A DNA stretch of 6,546 nucleotides, from assembly GCA_902388455.1 (NCBI GenBank), contig CABMPD010000029.1:1-6546 (forward strand), read 5' to 3'. The stretch comes from an uncultured Alistipes sp. GTDB lineage: Bacteria > Bacteroidota > Bacteroidia > Bacteroidales > UBA932. Position numbers and translations under genes: made by a program. This document shows, one piece after another, positions 6,534 through 6,546 of this stretch (its first letter is position 1; each line of letters starts with the position of its first letter). The notes below the pieces were generated by a model, which was not told where the DNA came from, made no database searches, and worked only from the letters and a program-made list of their open reading frames with translations.

Positions 6534-6546
6534 TAGGGTCTAACCG

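Noticed and set aside
1..6546. CRISPR arrays, tRNA or rRNA genes, insertion sequences, toxin-antitoxin or phage defence genes
   Set aside because: Nothing in the window has repeat-spacer structure, RNA gene motifs, transposase motifs or terminal repeats; the five genes account for nearly all of the sequence.

Overview
This window reads as the start of a capsule or exopolysaccharide biosynthesis operon from a member of the Bacteroidota, most likely Bacteroidales of middling GC. The grounds are a Bacteroidota-style polysaccharide export lipoprotein and a Wzc-type kinase with the TSFNPGSGKT P-loop. Translation starts are mostly preceded by A-rich sequence rather than a Shine-Dalgarno site. At the right edge there is a good match to the Bacteroidota promoter (TTTG, 20 bp, TAnnTTTG). 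Genus cannot be named from the sequence alone.

Layout: positions 1-171 form an AT-richer leader with two strong inverted repeats and no recognisable gene. Five closely spaced + strand genes follow, with gaps of 14, 21, 9 and 10 bases. In order they are a WecA/TagO-type undecaprenyl-phosphate sugar-1-phosphate transferase (172-1287), a Wza-type outer-membrane export lipoprotein (1302-2114), a Wzc-type chain-length regulator fused to a BY-family tyrosine kinase (2136-4526), a CpsB/YwqE-type PHP protein-tyrosine phosphatase (4536-5255), and a WecC-type UDP-ManNAc dehydrogenase (5266-6468). The last 78 bases hold a probable promoter for the next transcript. An alternative reading of those bases is a short start of a further gene.

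How the genes fit together: the WecA-like enzyme would load the first sugar phosphate onto the lipid carrier. WecC would supply UDP-ManNAcA as a repeat-unit sugar; its partner WecB is not in the window. The Wza- and Wzc-like proteins would form the periplasm-spanning export and length-control machine. The PHP phosphatase would remove phosphates from the tyrosine-rich tail of the kinase. No flippase, polymerase or further glycosyltransferase lies here, so the locus must continue outside the window.

I did not find a clearly new biological system. The unexplained signals are the structured leader, a 26-bp perfect palindrome inside the phosphatase gene, a small tandem repeat in the same gene, and the promoter just after wecC.
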